A stretch of 64,000 bases of DNA from Botrytis cinerea B05.10 (GCF_000143535.2 NC_037314.1:1302001-1366000), one strand, 5' to 3'; shown: positions 13,178 to 24,581, counted from the stretch's first letter. Translations and numbers: made by a program. Notes: a model not told the origin generated them from the letters alone.

Positions 13178-16100
13178 TTATTCGACAAGAATATTACCAA
13201 ACGCATCAGATATTTCTCTCCGTGAAGGTGGCAATTGCATTTCAGGCTGCGTCGAAATACCAACAGCCAGTCTTTCTTCCATAAGCTTAATCAAAACTGG
13301 TGGAACACTTTCATCTGTTGCTCTGATGGTGAGGCGAACCATCTGTATGTCATAATTAGCACTAGAAGTTCCATGGGATGGGGAATACAAACCTGGGTCC
13401 CATAATTCGGCTCCAGTCTTAATAAACAACCAAATTTGCCTCCCTCACCAGTATGCAACACACTGGCACCGACAAAGTTCTTCTTATTAGGATCCACGCC
13501 ATCCAAGATACCCCATCTAAATCCATCTATGGTCCTACGAACGAATCCATCAGTAAATTCACGACTTCCGCCCTTACCACCCTTGACACCAAAGATGCGT
13601 TGAGCTTCACGCGGCGCTCCTCCGATTTGCTTCCATCGTTTGAAGAAATCATCCGCTGATAATTCTGCCGGATCCATAAATTTGTGTATAGTAATTGGAA
13701 GCTTCAGTGTCAAAGCTTGGAGAGCTCCAGCCAGGTAACTAATTCTAATAGTTGGACTCTTTTCAAACACCTTCTTAGATTCAAACATTATCATTTGTTG
13801 ACTTTGTGCCCCTTGATGAATTGTGCTTTCCGGCAGACCTTTTACTTCCCATGACAGGTTCTCCTTCTCGCTTGGTTCGAGATCAAGTGTTGTGGTAAAC
13901 GAACTGACAGGAGAAGGGGCTTTGTTGGAGAAGTATAGGATGACGCATGCCATTTGGCCACGATATTCAGATCGTACTCCAATTTGGATTTGCCCATCTT
14001 CATAAAGAACTCCCTCCGCTTTGAGAAGAAGTTTGTTATATCCAATCTCCCAATCCGGTGAAAGATGGGCTGCGCTTGCTAAGTTTGGCGCTTTAAGGGT
14101 TTTTGGTTCCGATGGACCTTGATCCATAAGATCCAAGCCAGCAAGGTCGTTGCTGGAGCCGTTGTTGTGTCCGTTAGCGCCACTGATCCCCCCGTTGGCT
14201 CCGGTGGTAGTAGACTTTGCTCCATTAGTACTAAAAGTGCGCTTGAGGCCTGGGTTCTTGGCAACCACAAAATCTTTCTCATTAGCATTGGCGTCCTTCC
14301 CTCCAACAATCCAAGTTCGCTTATCACTAGTTCCAGCATGCTTTTGATGCAGCCGTGAAAGTAGTGCTGACTGACGTTCTGGAAAGGGTGGCATTTCGTC
14401 GCAGACCGTTCGGAGAAGATCGTCGGTTGGTAAGCTTGCCAATGCCAAATATTCGCAAGCTCTTTGTTGAAGCTCAGAGTCCAAAGTGTGACTGTATGCT
14501 TGGAATACATACATAAGTCGAGGTTTAATCTCTGGGAAAAGATTGACAAATTTGATAAAAGATGATAATATAATGGCTCTTGTACTGGATGAGCAGCCTT
14601 GTAGTTTTCCCTGTAACGCAAGGTACTGCTCAATTGGACTACAACCTTTGTCCTCTGCAATTAAGTGCCCAAATTCGCCAAGTATGTATCCGCCGATCTT
14701 CACAAGTGTCTCGTGACAGTGGTCCGCTTTCACATACTGTAAAATGTTCTGTGCTGCATATACCTGAAGCTCTTCGTTGTTGGTAACGATCTGAATGACT
14801 CGGTGCCAAACCTCATCACTGACATGGTCTCCTGCCATTGCAATGAGTCGCAATGAAATGTCAACATACCACTGAATGTCAGTAGCGTATTTCTCGGTTA
14901 AAATGGCAATCTTTAGGACCATTTCCTCTCGGATTGCGAAATCCGCATTCTGAAGATATTGCAAGAGCTCGCCAACAATCGGTTGTGCGTTAGTTTGATC
15001 ACACATGCTGTATAGCAAATCCAAACCTTTCCTCCGTACACTGATATCTCTATCCTTCAAGGACCCAATAATAATTGCTTGATGTTGCTTAATAGGATCC
15101 AATATATCAGCTCTTGCAGCCAAATGTGTCATGGCTTCCAAGCCGAGATAGCGAACGTTGGTCTCCCGTGACTGGATGAATTTTCCGAGTCTTGTTGAGA
15201 TTTGTTTCATCAGATCTACTTCGGTATCAAGATGAATGACAAGGTTTATGGCCTCGAACAAAACAGCATTCTGCGCATTGTTCTGCTGAACGTTCTTAGG
15301 CATATCAGACGCATCGTCTAGAATTTTTTGTATTGACTGCCGAATCAGGTTTCTGACATGTGTATCCTCTAAAAGTTGTTAGTATATATGTGGATGCGGG
15401 TAGTGGAACATACCTGATGCGGGATAATATTGTAACAATCTCAAAAGTTTCATTTGGAGCCACGGGCAGGGTACCTTATAATAAAGATAGTCCTGGGTAA
15501 ACTCTTGATCCACGACTATCCTTTTGACTCTTGCTGCAGCTTTAACATAGCATCCTTTGTATTGATCAAGATTGTCTTGAGCAAGAGCCATCACAAGGGA
15601 GGTGACCGAGAGAGCAACACCAATATCAACATCGTCCATTAGAGATATTATCCGTTCCGCCCATTGCGGTTGCACTATGTCGGGATGTTTTCGGTAGAGT
15701 CTGAGGAGAGTCAAAGCTGCCTTCTTTTTGACGAACGATTTGGATGCCCTGCTATGGTATTAGAGACAATACAGAACGAAGATGAAACGAGCTTTCTCAC
15801 GGTGAAATCAGCAGCCTGTGAACCTCCCCACTCAGTGCCTCTCCCATTTCCCTTCCACCCACATTGGCAATGGCATGCAATGCCAAGCAGTTATATAATT
15901 CATTGTGATCCGTCAAATCTTTCCTGATGCTGTTCACGACTAAATGTATCAATTCGTGCCCTTCGTGAAGGAACAAGGTCATCGCCAAGTATCCAATTTG
16001 CTTTTCCGAGTATTTATTGGCGGATATAAGGTTGACCGCTTCGAGATGGCCGAAATCGACATTCCACCCCAGGATGTATATGTATAAGAGCTAGAATGAT

Positions 16101-16471
16101 GTTTATTAGAGGCGAACCCGTGAGAGGCGGTCGAACGAGTTACCTTGCAGACATATTTTTTCTTATGATACCCACTGAGATTTCCATCTGTTCCGTCACA
16201 ATTAGCTATACCCCTTTATGCTAGGCAAGATTTCGGACCTTTGAATTTCTGTCTTGAATGAGGAACAAAAGTCAGCCTTGCATGAGAAGCCTTGGACCTG
16301 CAGAGGAGTAATAACCAACCTTATGTTCGCCAGTTCTTTATTGATTCTCTTTTCTTCAAGCTCTCTGGCTCTCGCATTTCTAAGATCTGCAATGAACTGC
16401 ACGAGACCCCGCATGTTTGAATTATTGCTGGAGCTCCCACGGCCCAGAAAGCTTCCTGCCGAAGACGCCAT
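13178..16471 (-). CDS. APL3: AP-2 complex subunit alpha (alpha-adaptin)
   Basis: Seven exons on the minus strand are inferred: 16471-16320, 16252-16239, 16187-16144, 16090-15801, 15751-15414, 15368-13393, 13342-13178, giving about 992 residues. The N-terminal RGLVQFIADLRNARARELE run and the downstream HKKKYVCK block are hallmark alpha-adaptin sequence. The adaptin helical repeat trunk covers about residues 20-600. A Gly/Asn/Ser-rich hinge follows around 660-700, then the beta-sandwich and platform appendage to the C-terminus. It is a large subunit of the clathrin adaptor AP-2, which binds membrane phosphoinositide and cargo at the plasma membrane during endocytosis. Exon 2 is only 14 nt, but both its junctions keep frame and family sequence. 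The gene is head-to-head with the NDUFAF5 homologue across about 580 bp. Confidence 0.95.
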
Positions 16472-17052
16472 CGTTGCTATCTTTCAATCGGCCTTCTGAA
16501 TCGAGTTGTGTGCTCTTGCGGTCGGAGAACAAATTAAGACGATGATCCAGCGCGCGCCTACAACCAATTGTCGGAGTTCTTCGTCGGTTTCTACTTATCG
16601 TTCTTTCCACGGACTCCGGGGTTGCGTTGGCAGTTCACTGGTGCTTTTCGAAATGCGCTGTTGGCTGCGGAAACTTAGCCTTGTTCGTGATCCGCCATCC
16701 GCAAAATATTATGGCGTATTCGCCCCTTTTCTTCAAGATATCAAACACAGAGATATTGGGGGTTGATGAATTCCGGGCGAGATTGGAATCTAGAGAATGT
16801 TCAACTGTACTGAATTTCCACTCCGTACGCGCGACATAAGGGACATCGTTGCTAGGGAACAACAGGGATTAATTTCTTAGGTAAGGCAAGGGCAAGGCTC
16901 TTTAGTCTCAAGCTTAGCCTTGCTTGCAAATGGACATCATTCATGAACGTCACCATTTGTAAAACTTTAATATCTGATCCTATTGACTTGAGGATTGTCA
17001 ATGATGTTCTTGTTATCTGTATAATCGTCTACAACACATCTCTTTCTCAACC
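16472..17052. promoter_or_regulatory. Divergent promoter region between APL3 and NDUFAF5 homologue
   Basis: About 580 bp separate the two start codons, so this interval should hold both promoters. A pyrimidine-rich tract ending in CTTTCTCAACC lies immediately upstream of the ATG at 17053. No specific operator was identified. Confidence 0.5.
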
Positions 17053-18159
17053 ATGAAGTCTTTGGCTTTACGACCGTTTCTTCCAACGCCTTCGATAACT
17101 CGAAGACTATGTATATCTCGACACTATGCAGTTCAATCCCCGGGATCGCCTACTTTACAGGTCTTCGATAGACATACTAAATATTTGCAGAAAGAGCGTG
17201 CAGCTTTAGACAAGGAGAAGAGCAGACAGGTGGATTATCTGAAGGATGAAGTAGCCATGCGACTTTCAGAAAGGTTATTGGTGAGATTGTCCCGTTCAAT
17301 TGAGATCAAGTAGCTTACAATCTTGTAGGATATCAACAGACATTTTGATCACGTCCTAGATCTTGGCGCAAATTCATGTAACATAGCAAGGGCTCTTACT
17401 TTGCCAGATCCCGATATTGACCTTTCGAAGACTACATCTCCTCCACTTTCCTCTCGTATCGCCCGTCTTACAGCTGCAGATTCATCTCGGAATATGTTAT
17501 ACCGCGACGAAAATTTGCCATTCAATAAGGAAATAAACCTCACACGCGAAGTGCTCGACGATGAGGAAAGACTACCTTATGAATCTGGGACATTTGATGC
17601 AGTGTTGAGCTCTTTGAGTATGCATTGGATCAACGACCTTCCATCACTCCTTGCGCAAATCAATCACGTATTGAAGCCTGATGCACCATTTATGGCGGCA
17701 ATGTTCGGTGGCGATACATTATTTGAATTACGAACATCGTTGCAGCTCGCAGATATGGAACGAAGAGGTGGAGTTTCTCCACACGTTTCTCCGCTGGCGG
17801 ATGTGAGAGATATTGGCGGTTTGTTGCAGAAAGCGGGATTCAAGATGTTAACGGTCGATATCGACGACATCATTATTGATTTTCCAGATACATTTGCCCT
17901 GATGCAAGATTTACAACAGATGGGCGAAAGCAACGCCATATTAGGAAGGGAGGCAGGTGCAATCAAGAAGGATGTACTTCTTGCAAACGAGGGAATATAT
18001 CGAGAGTTACATGGAAACGAGGATGGTACAATACCCGCAACATTTAGGATGATATACATGATTGGCTGGAAGGAAGGACCTAACCAGGCACAACCATTAC
18101 CCCGAGGTAGTGGGGAAATCAATATAAAAGATATCCTTGGTGGCGGAGAAGTCAAATGA
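17053..18159 (+). CDS. NDUFAF5: Mitochondrial complex I assembly methyltransferase-fold protein, NDUFAF5 family
   Basis: Two exons (17053-17280, 17329-18159) separated by a 48-nt intron give about 352 residues. The first about 30 residues are Arg/Ser-rich and lack acidic residues, as for a mitochondrial presequence. Next comes the family's DEVAMRLSERL motif and a class I SAM-binding motif I (HVLDLGANSCNIA, about 82-94). The post-I region has LPYESGTFDAVLSS and MHWINDLP, and the C-terminus has FRMIYMIGW, all diagnostic of NDUFAF5. In animals NDUFAF5 hydroxylates an arginine of the NDUFS7 subunit during early complex I assembly despite its methyltransferase fold. The same role is inferred here from homology. 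Confidence 0.93.
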
Positions 18160-18335
18160 ATAGTCACTAATTTAATAAAAAAAAACTATGTTTGTGCTGT
18201 GAAGTGCTTCACAGAGTGCAATATCTAAATTTATATTTGCATTTTCATCCTTCGTCGGGGAATCTAAGGGAGCAAAATTTCTCATCGCATTCTCTACACC
18301 CATCATTCACAGACATGTCCTGACTATCTAATCAT
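18160..18335. other. 3' flank of the NDUFAF5 homologue
   Basis: Short AT-rich trailer with a TTTAATAAAA run right after the stop, plausibly part of the polyadenylation region. The converging M20 relic begins immediately after. Confidence 0.4.
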
Positions 18336-18705
18336 TTGACTCCGCCTCTATCGAAGAATGCCAAAGCCGCAAGTGCGAAGGCATCTACAGCAGTAGTCAT
18401 TGTTGGCTGGGTCTTTGGCGCAAAGAGTGCAGAACGATTATGGGGAATGTTCTCCATGTTTCCTTTAGTGCTTGCTTCTTCCCAAATATCCTCGTCGACA
18501 CAACCAAAGTTACAGAAAACATAAGGAGCATCACACCCCAACGCTAAGTAAGAAAAATCCTCACTGGCATCAAAAGGATCAGCTGGAATCAAGTTTTTTT
18601 CCAAAATATTCTCCAAAAGATTTCTTTAGTATTTCATCTGCACGCTGATGGATAGAATTGGCAGTGCGGTATGAACAGATCATACTATTCATTCTGAAAA
18701 TACAT
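18332..18705 (-). pseudogene. Relic of an M20-family amidohydrolase/peptidase (C-terminal end)
   Basis: The minus strand encodes the end of an M20 metallopeptidase: IPADPFDASEDFSYLA (the SEDF metal-site region), then APYVFCNFG, then PHNRSALFAP and a TTAVDAFALAALAF helix ending the protein. Upstream, residues RTANSIHQRADEILKKSF continue the same protein in a different frame. The change of frame occurs near 18610-18620. No intron with splice sites explains the switch. The catalytic N-terminal half is absent from the following 700 bp. It is read as a truncated, frameshifted pseudogene; the substrate class (aminoacyl amide or peptide) cannot be told. Confidence 0.7.
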
Positions 18706-19453
18706 GTAGGTCAATTTGGTGTCCAGTTTATCTATGATAATGGCGATATGGTCATAAATGCCGGCGGTGTCATCCCAATCAATAATTATTTGACACTCCC
18801 TCCTCAACCAATACTTTCTGTCAATTTCATTGCTTGTGGAAGTCAACAATCTATAGGGATGATGATGCCTATGGTAGATCTATGCAGCCAAGATACGATG
18901 CTCGATTTGCAGGAGTAGCACTATCTGCCATGGCTAAAAACTATGCATCACAGTTCATGAATATCGAGCTTGAATGCGGCACAGTAAGAAACACACATTT
19001 TGCGGTCCTTAGAATTGAAGCTAATTTGGACACGGTGCTACTGAAGCTGGTATACACTTAATTAAGGAGGCTGCAAGTAATGCTGGTGGCGCTCAATAAC
19101 ACACGTATGCAATTTTATTCGGACGATCCTCAACGTACTATTTCGCAAGGAAGTCATCACCACTTTCGACATAGAGCATCTAGTTTTCTGCAGATGCCAA
19201 AGTTTTAGGGTAGGTAGTATTCGGCGTCTCAAAATTGATTGTAACACCGCTATTCCCAAGTGCCTAGGTATCTATTGATACAGACTCCACGTTGCGCGTT
19301 TTCATTTCCCCCTATAATTTTCTACCCATTTGTCTTGAGCAGAACCTGTTTTTCTGTCTGTGTCCCTCTATTTTGCCAGTTTACATCTAGAAAGTCCTTC
19401 ATCTACCTTCCTCACTTCCGTAGCGACCATCCCCAGTCGAGTGAGTGTGCAAA
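18706..19453. other. Intergenic region with unassigned protein-like fragments
   Basis: On the plus strand, short runs look protein-like in shifting frames: GHGATEAG with a following KEAASNAGG near 19028-19095, and an ELECGTVRNTHFAVL run near 18966-19012. They are interrupted and I do not recognise the family. They may be another decayed gene. The last about 100 bp before 19454 act as the leader of the MFS locus. Confidence 0.3.
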
Positions 19454-20802
19454 ATGGCTTTCGATAATGATTCCGAGCAACAGCCACTTGCAGAACAAGG
19501 ACAAATTCTTCCCGTCAATAGTAATGCCATCTCAACCACTGAGAGGTCGAAAGGTGATGGCCATCACTATGAAGGTTCACCTCTACCTAACGGTGGCTTA
19601 GTTGCTTAGACGCAGGTCACTAGCGCTTTTTTCCTTTTCTTTAATACTTGGCAAGTAAGCCTGTGGTGTCAGTGATTTTCATGCACGATTCTCACTATTT
19701 AATTGTGGGGGCATAGTCAACACTTTTCGGCGTATATCAGAGATACTATCAACTAGATATTTTGGCATCAGAATCATCCTCAAACATTGCTTGGATTGGT
19801 TACTTCCAAGGGTTTTTGTTATTTCTCAGAAGCGCTGTAACAGTCCCGTTTTTTGATATGTGATATCTGCGTACACTTCTTTCCCTTGGCGCCTTTTTTC
19901 AGTCTTCGGCATGATGATGACGAGCTTGTGCACAAAGCATTGGCAAGCATTTATGGCACAGGGTTTGACAACGGGAATAGGCTTCGGCATGCTATTATTG
20001 CCAAATGTTGCTGCTGTATCACAGGACTTCTCGACCAAAAGGGCCTTTGCTTTCGTAATCGCTGCCAGTGGCACTAGTCTTGGTGGGTTTACAAATTGAA
20101 TCTACCTCCATGATGAACTGTTGCTAACATGTGGAGCGCAGGCGACGTATTTTATACAGTGATATTTCGGACACTGCAGCCTCGTGTTGGCTTTCGATGG
20201 GCCACTCGAACTCGAATTGTTGCGTCTATAATGCTCGGTACTCTGGTGATCCCAGTAATTGGCATGAAGCTGCGCGGCGAGTCAAGTACTACAGGACATG
20301 ATTATCTAGACTTGACAGCTTTCAAGGCGAAACCATACTTGGTTTTCTGTCTTAGCAATTTCTTCGGGTTCATGGGTATCTACGTAACTTTCTTTTATGT
20401 CCGTCTGTATGCCGAAGAGCAGGTTAATATTAGCTTTCCGTCTTCTGTATAGATTTTCTGCGGCGCATTTGTTTCATCACCCGGAATTATTGTTATAACG
20501 ATATCTCCAAATCTGAAGACTATCGGCATTCAACTTGGGATGGCACTCAGTATCTCCGGATTCGGTATGCTCATTGGAGAACCAATTGCGGGAGCAATGT
20601 TGGATGCTAATAGCGAACAGAAGGGGCTACAAGCTTTCTGTGGAGCAACGATATTTCCATTTGGGGCATTCGCTCTGTTGGCACGATTCTACAGGATTGG
20701 GCCTGTTCTGGTGGCTAAAGCGCAACCAGATGTATTGCCGTTGTTTATGAATTTAGTTAGATATGTGCTTAGATTGACAATATGCAAAATGAGAATGTAG
20801 GA
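19454..20802 (+). pseudogene. Broken MFS transporter of the monocarboxylate (MCT/SLC16-like) type
   Basis: The gene starts at the ATG 19454 with an acidic N-terminus and the PNGGLVA run before TM1. A tryptophan codon expected at 19607-19609 is TAG. Translation resumes after it (TSAFFLFFNTW), followed by an intron-like gap (19655-19716) and TM2-TM4 sequence with a second stop, TGA at 19861-19863, in place of Gly in FFDMGY. A second intron-like gap spans 20083-20141. A third stop is TAG at 20450-20452. There the reading jumps from EEQVNI directly to FCGAFVSSPGI, so about 90-100 residues (TM7-TM10 region) are missing. The end has the conserved GEPIAGAMLD motif. It is a former plasma-membrane transporter; substrate unknown. 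Confidence 0.85.
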
Positions 20803-21965
20803 AATCCTGAGCTTCTGTATAATACGGTAGCAAACGCGCCTGAAAAGCTGGAATTTTTATGATGTGAGGTGCGCAGTTTGGTTGATATCGGGCCACGAGA
20901 ACAGAAAGGGGCTTCAGCAGGCCCGGCAATGTTAAACCGTTCAAAGTCAAGCTCAAATTCAAAATAAATACACAAAATCTACGAGGAGATCGAATATCAC
21001 AGCCAAGCACGCCAGCTTAATTTACATTCTAGCCGAGATCCTCCTTGCTGCATGTGACCACGTACTCGTGGATTTTGAATGCATTAACCTTCTTCTTCTT
21101 TCAAATGCTAGGGACATGAACAGCACATTAAAGATGTAGGATCAAGAGGAAGTATTCTCTTTTCCAAAGGCTCTATGTGATCCATGATGTCAACAATTCA
21201 GGTAGTTATTCTGAACAGACATGTTCAATCCACTTCGTCGCTGTTTTATGAAACCTTAGTAGACACGAGAATAATCTTAAAATTTGATGGATACCAATAC
21301 ATATACTGACACACTCACACAAAACGTTGTTTCTTGCATATTCCTTCATCGAGCGGATTTGAAAGAGTTGTATAACACGGTAGCCTAATCAAACTAGCCA
21401 GAACTATGTACATAATTCTTACAAGTAGCAATTCTACGGTTGCTATCTTGAACTAGAAATGAATCTACACAGTGACCAAATAAAAAACCATACTGTTCTC
21501 ATAAATTAATTCCACTTATTGCTCGTGCAAAGAATCCTTTGATCTGAATGTTTGAAGACAAGAATCTTTCGTTGTCAGAGAAGAGACTTTCACAATCTTG
21601 TCCCCCTTTGACTTCCGTCACTTCAGTATCTTGAAACTCATCTAATTCGATCTTGATCAGCTGCATTTCTCTGAAAATTGTTTACTTAGACATGCGTAAA
21701 AACAATGCATAACTCCAAACTACCGAAAGTAAGACACTTTGTCTCGAGAAATCAAGTCCCTAGTAGAACTGTTTGGTTGATAAATGAACGTTTTGGCCTA
21801 ATCTCTGTCTTTCTGCATAACCTGAGAACAAATTTTTTCATTTCATTCATTGATTTCATATATTTTTCACGGTCTGATATTGCTTTGATGCCTAAGATAC
21901 TTTTAAATAATCTAAGAATCAGCTTTGTGCCCATTCCGTTGAAGCTTAACAATCAATCACGTACG
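20803..21965. other. Intergenic region
   Basis: About 1.16 kb, AT-rich. An open frame joins the next gene from 21705, but its extra 87 residues are hydrophobic and low in structure, more like a translated leader. No other feature was recognised. Confidence 0.4.
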
Positions 21966-22594
21966 ATGACCTCCCGAAATTCCCAGATCTCACGAACTTT
22001 AGACAGCTGTGGCAAGACACATAGTCTATCAAAGCTTTTTTATACTCCATTAACTTGTTGGAATTGTGGCGAGAAACATCTGCCATCTCGAGAATTTTGC
22101 TCCTTCTGTAATGGACTTACTCTTCCAAAATTCACTCGAGAGAGACCCGGGGAACCAAAGAGGCTCATCAACTGGAAGATATTTCTAATCGCAAATACGG
22201 AATCGAGTCAAGTCAAGAACGAAATACTTGGAAGTGTGGAAATCGCTATCAAAGATGATCAGTATACTGCAGTTCTTTGCTCTGCATCTCATGATAGTCT
22301 ACACGGGAAGAACGAGAAAAGGACAGCGATCTTCTTACACAGACCTGGAGGAGAGAAGTGGCTCTCGTTTACAAAAGCTGGTCCAGGCGAGATCTCGGTC
22401 AGTTTCAGGAAGTGGGAGAATATCAAACTTGCTGATTGGACAGTGTTTGAGGAAGTTCTAGGAGTGACTTCATGTAAGTGTTCTCATGAGTTGCAATCTA
22501 CTAGGCTCAAGAGCTGACTTGGTAAATAGTACCATCCACTTTTCCGACGCCAAATGTTCGTCCACAAACTAGGGGCAGACCTTGGGAGCTTTAA
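21966..22594 (+). CDS. Hypothetical zinc-ribbon protein
   Basis: Two exons (21966-22473, 22530-22594) give about 190 residues. The intron has GTAAGT and AATAG boundaries, and the second exon ends cleanly in a TAA after RPWEL. Residues 31-48 hold a C-x2-C-x10-C-x2-C pattern, as in small zinc ribbons. The rest is a mixed alpha/beta stretch with no motif I recognise. The frame stays open 87 codons upstream to an ATG at 21705. I prefer the internal ATG at 21966 because the upstream part lacks normal protein character and the family feature starts after it. It sits between a pseudogene and a kinase-like gene in an accessory-looking region. Function unknown; it may be restricted to close relatives. 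Confidence 0.55.
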
Positions 22595-22970
22595 TGGGAG
22601 TGGTTGATGTACTGGAGAGGGATAAGAGGGCGTTAGTGACTAGACCACATGTCAAATCAATATGTGTAGGGTATACATAACCTTAAAATGCATGGTAGCT
22701 ATCAGCCTATACAGCCAGTCATAGTTTTCAACTCACAAGTTATCATCGCTCTTCTTCAGGCTATTTTTCAATTGCTTGGTAGTTTTGCTGGTGGGGTTTC
22801 GTGCTTTTGTATACAAACTTGTTCACTTCTGTCCTTGTACATCGGTACCATAAATGTGTATTTCAACTATTTCAAACTAATATACTAATAGAAGGCGTAC
22901 CTACAGTACTATTTATGGTAGAAATGCGAAGTTCTCAAAGATTGGGATAAGCATCAGCTGGCTCAACAAA
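22595..22970. other. Short intergenic region between converging genes
   Basis: About 375 bp between the zinc-ribbon gene and the kinase-like gene on the opposite strand. Nothing beyond AT-rich 3' flank sequence was recognised. Confidence 0.4.
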
Positions 22971-24377
22971 CTATGTACTAATTGACTTGAACCACCGCAA
23001 AAAATCTCTCTCATCTTTGTCAAAGTCGTACTTGTACATGCGATCTGTTTCTTTCGGATCATCATCTGGATCCGAAAGCTCAGGGTCAAATATATCATGG
23101 TGATCTTGGGGCCACCCCATATCCCACTCTAGATAATGCCTTCTTATTTTATGGCATCCACAAAATTCCTCGCTATACCAACGATTATAGCAACCTTTTC
23201 CATGACTGCTTCTACCGACATGCCCTCCGTTTTGCCATAGCTTACGAACAGCATTTATGGCCTTCATCATCGGATCCCAATCTTCCTTGTTGAATGTTGG
23301 GGGGCAAAACCCCGAAAGCTGCTCTTCTGGCGGACCGTATAGTAGTCGAGAGTTGCGAAGAAGTTCTACCCACCAAGGAAAGTAGCCAGCCGTTTCCCAA
23401 TCAAGGATTGCGGTTATTCTCCATTTTTGATCCGCGTTATCATTCGAGGCATAGAGATTCGTATCATTTAAGTCGCCGTGGGTTAAAACATATGGTCCGC
23501 CCTTTGGGAAGTCCGCCTTGATTTTAAGTATGTGTGCGTCTGCCGTTTTGATCCACTCGTTTCGTCTGAATGGCATCTCAATTCCACATTTATCTTCCCT
23601 CCAACTATCCCATAAAAGTGATTTGCGCATCGCAGGAGTTAAAATTTCCAGCCATTCTTCTTCATTGCGCCCTGTCTTCACACATGGAGGTCCATAGCAA
23701 TTTCCAATGTAGTTATCATGAAGTTCTCCCCCATCTACTCTCTGCATGTGAGGACTAGTAAACTGGCGAATGCTTTTGATGTGTTTTATGAGATCCATTT
23801 CAATATCATGGTACTGTTCATCGCAAATAGTATCGGCCAACTCCGACAACAATTTTCCTTTAGCTCGAGACATCATTGTAAAATTGAACTTTTCATCGCC
23901 GCCCCCAAATCTGTACATTTCCACAAGAGGTACACCTATATTTGCATCCCGAAGAAATTTCTGTACTGAATAGTCTACCGACTTGGACTCTTTGGGTAAG
24001 TTCATCTCATCTCTCAGGAGCCACGGCCCATCTGGTCCGCCAAGTTCCCACATAGCAGTATTTTTGTTGGTATATACGATCTTTACGCGTGAGGAGTACC
24101 CCGATCCGGCGTTATGATCATCCAATCCACAGTTGTAACAGAGTATCTCGCCTTTATTTTGTCGGCGGTATTCATAATTCTCGGCATCGAGTTCACCAAG
24201 TACGGTGTCATGACATGAGTGAATAAGATCTTTGGGGTCTATTCCGGGATGATCTATATTATAAGCTATTAATACTAAACTATTGTATGTGTTGATAGTT
24301 CGCTTACAAGTGGTATCAAATTCTGTCATGTGCTGAATAACCCTCGGGGGTAGTTTTTTGACATTTTCCTCCGCCAT
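22971..24377 (-). CDS. Aminoglycoside phosphotransferase (APH)-fold kinase-like protein
   Basis: A single exon of 468 residues. The APH/choline-kinase catalytic core is visible: the Brenner motif HGDLNDTN at residues 300-307 supplies the catalytic Asp302 and Asn307. The metal-binding ILDWE lies at 324-328, followed by the usual aromatic-rich GYFPWWVELL. An N-lobe with a truncated MSRAKG hinge segment is around 169-174. Residues 80-83 form a CYNC pair within an N-terminal insert, and another CGCH lies near the C-terminus; both are unusual for the fold. Such proteins are expanded in filamentous fungi, mostly of unknown substrate. The acidic C-terminus (PDDDPKETD) is solvent-like. Substrate and role are not inferable. 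Confidence 0.85.
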   Translation of the reverse strand: MAEENVKKLPPRVIQHMTEFDTTCKRTINTYNSLVLIAYNIDHPGIDPKDLIHSCHDTVLGELDAENYEYRRQNKGEILCYNCGLDDHNAGSGYSSRVKIVYTNKNTAMWELGGPDGPWLLRDEMNLPKESKSVDYSVQKFLRDANIGVPLVEMYRFGGGDEKFNFTMMSRAKGKLLSELADTICDEQYHDIEMDLIKHIKSIRQFTSPHMQRVDGGELHDNYIGNCYGPPCVKTGRNEEEWLEILTPAMRKSLLWDSWREDKCGIEMPFRRNEWIKTADAHILKIKADFPKGGPYVLTHGDLNDTNLYASNDNADQKWRITAILDWETAGYFPWWVELLRNSRLLYGPPEEQLSGFCPPTFNKEDWDPMMKAINAVRKLWQNGGHVGRSSHGKGCYNRWYSEEFCGCHKIRRHYLEWDMGWPQDHHDIFDPELSDPDDDPKETDRMYKYDFDKDERDFLRWFKSIST

Positions 24378-24581
24378 TGAGGATATAGATGGAAGATTGT
24401 TGCTCTAGATGAATTGGCATGTAACAATTGTATCTAACTTTCAAGGAGAAGAGTAGATTGTACTCTACAAAACGATATCTGAGTGTAGAAGAGAATAAAG
24501 ACTTAATATATAGTGTTGATAACAAAGATCCTAACTTGCTCTTCTTTGTTTTACAACATTAGAGAGGGAACGAAATCCTTA
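24378..24581. other. 5' flank of the APH-fold gene
   Basis: About 200 bp upstream of the minus-strand start at 24377, AT-rich, merging into the tandem repeat block. No specific site recognised. Confidence 0.35.
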
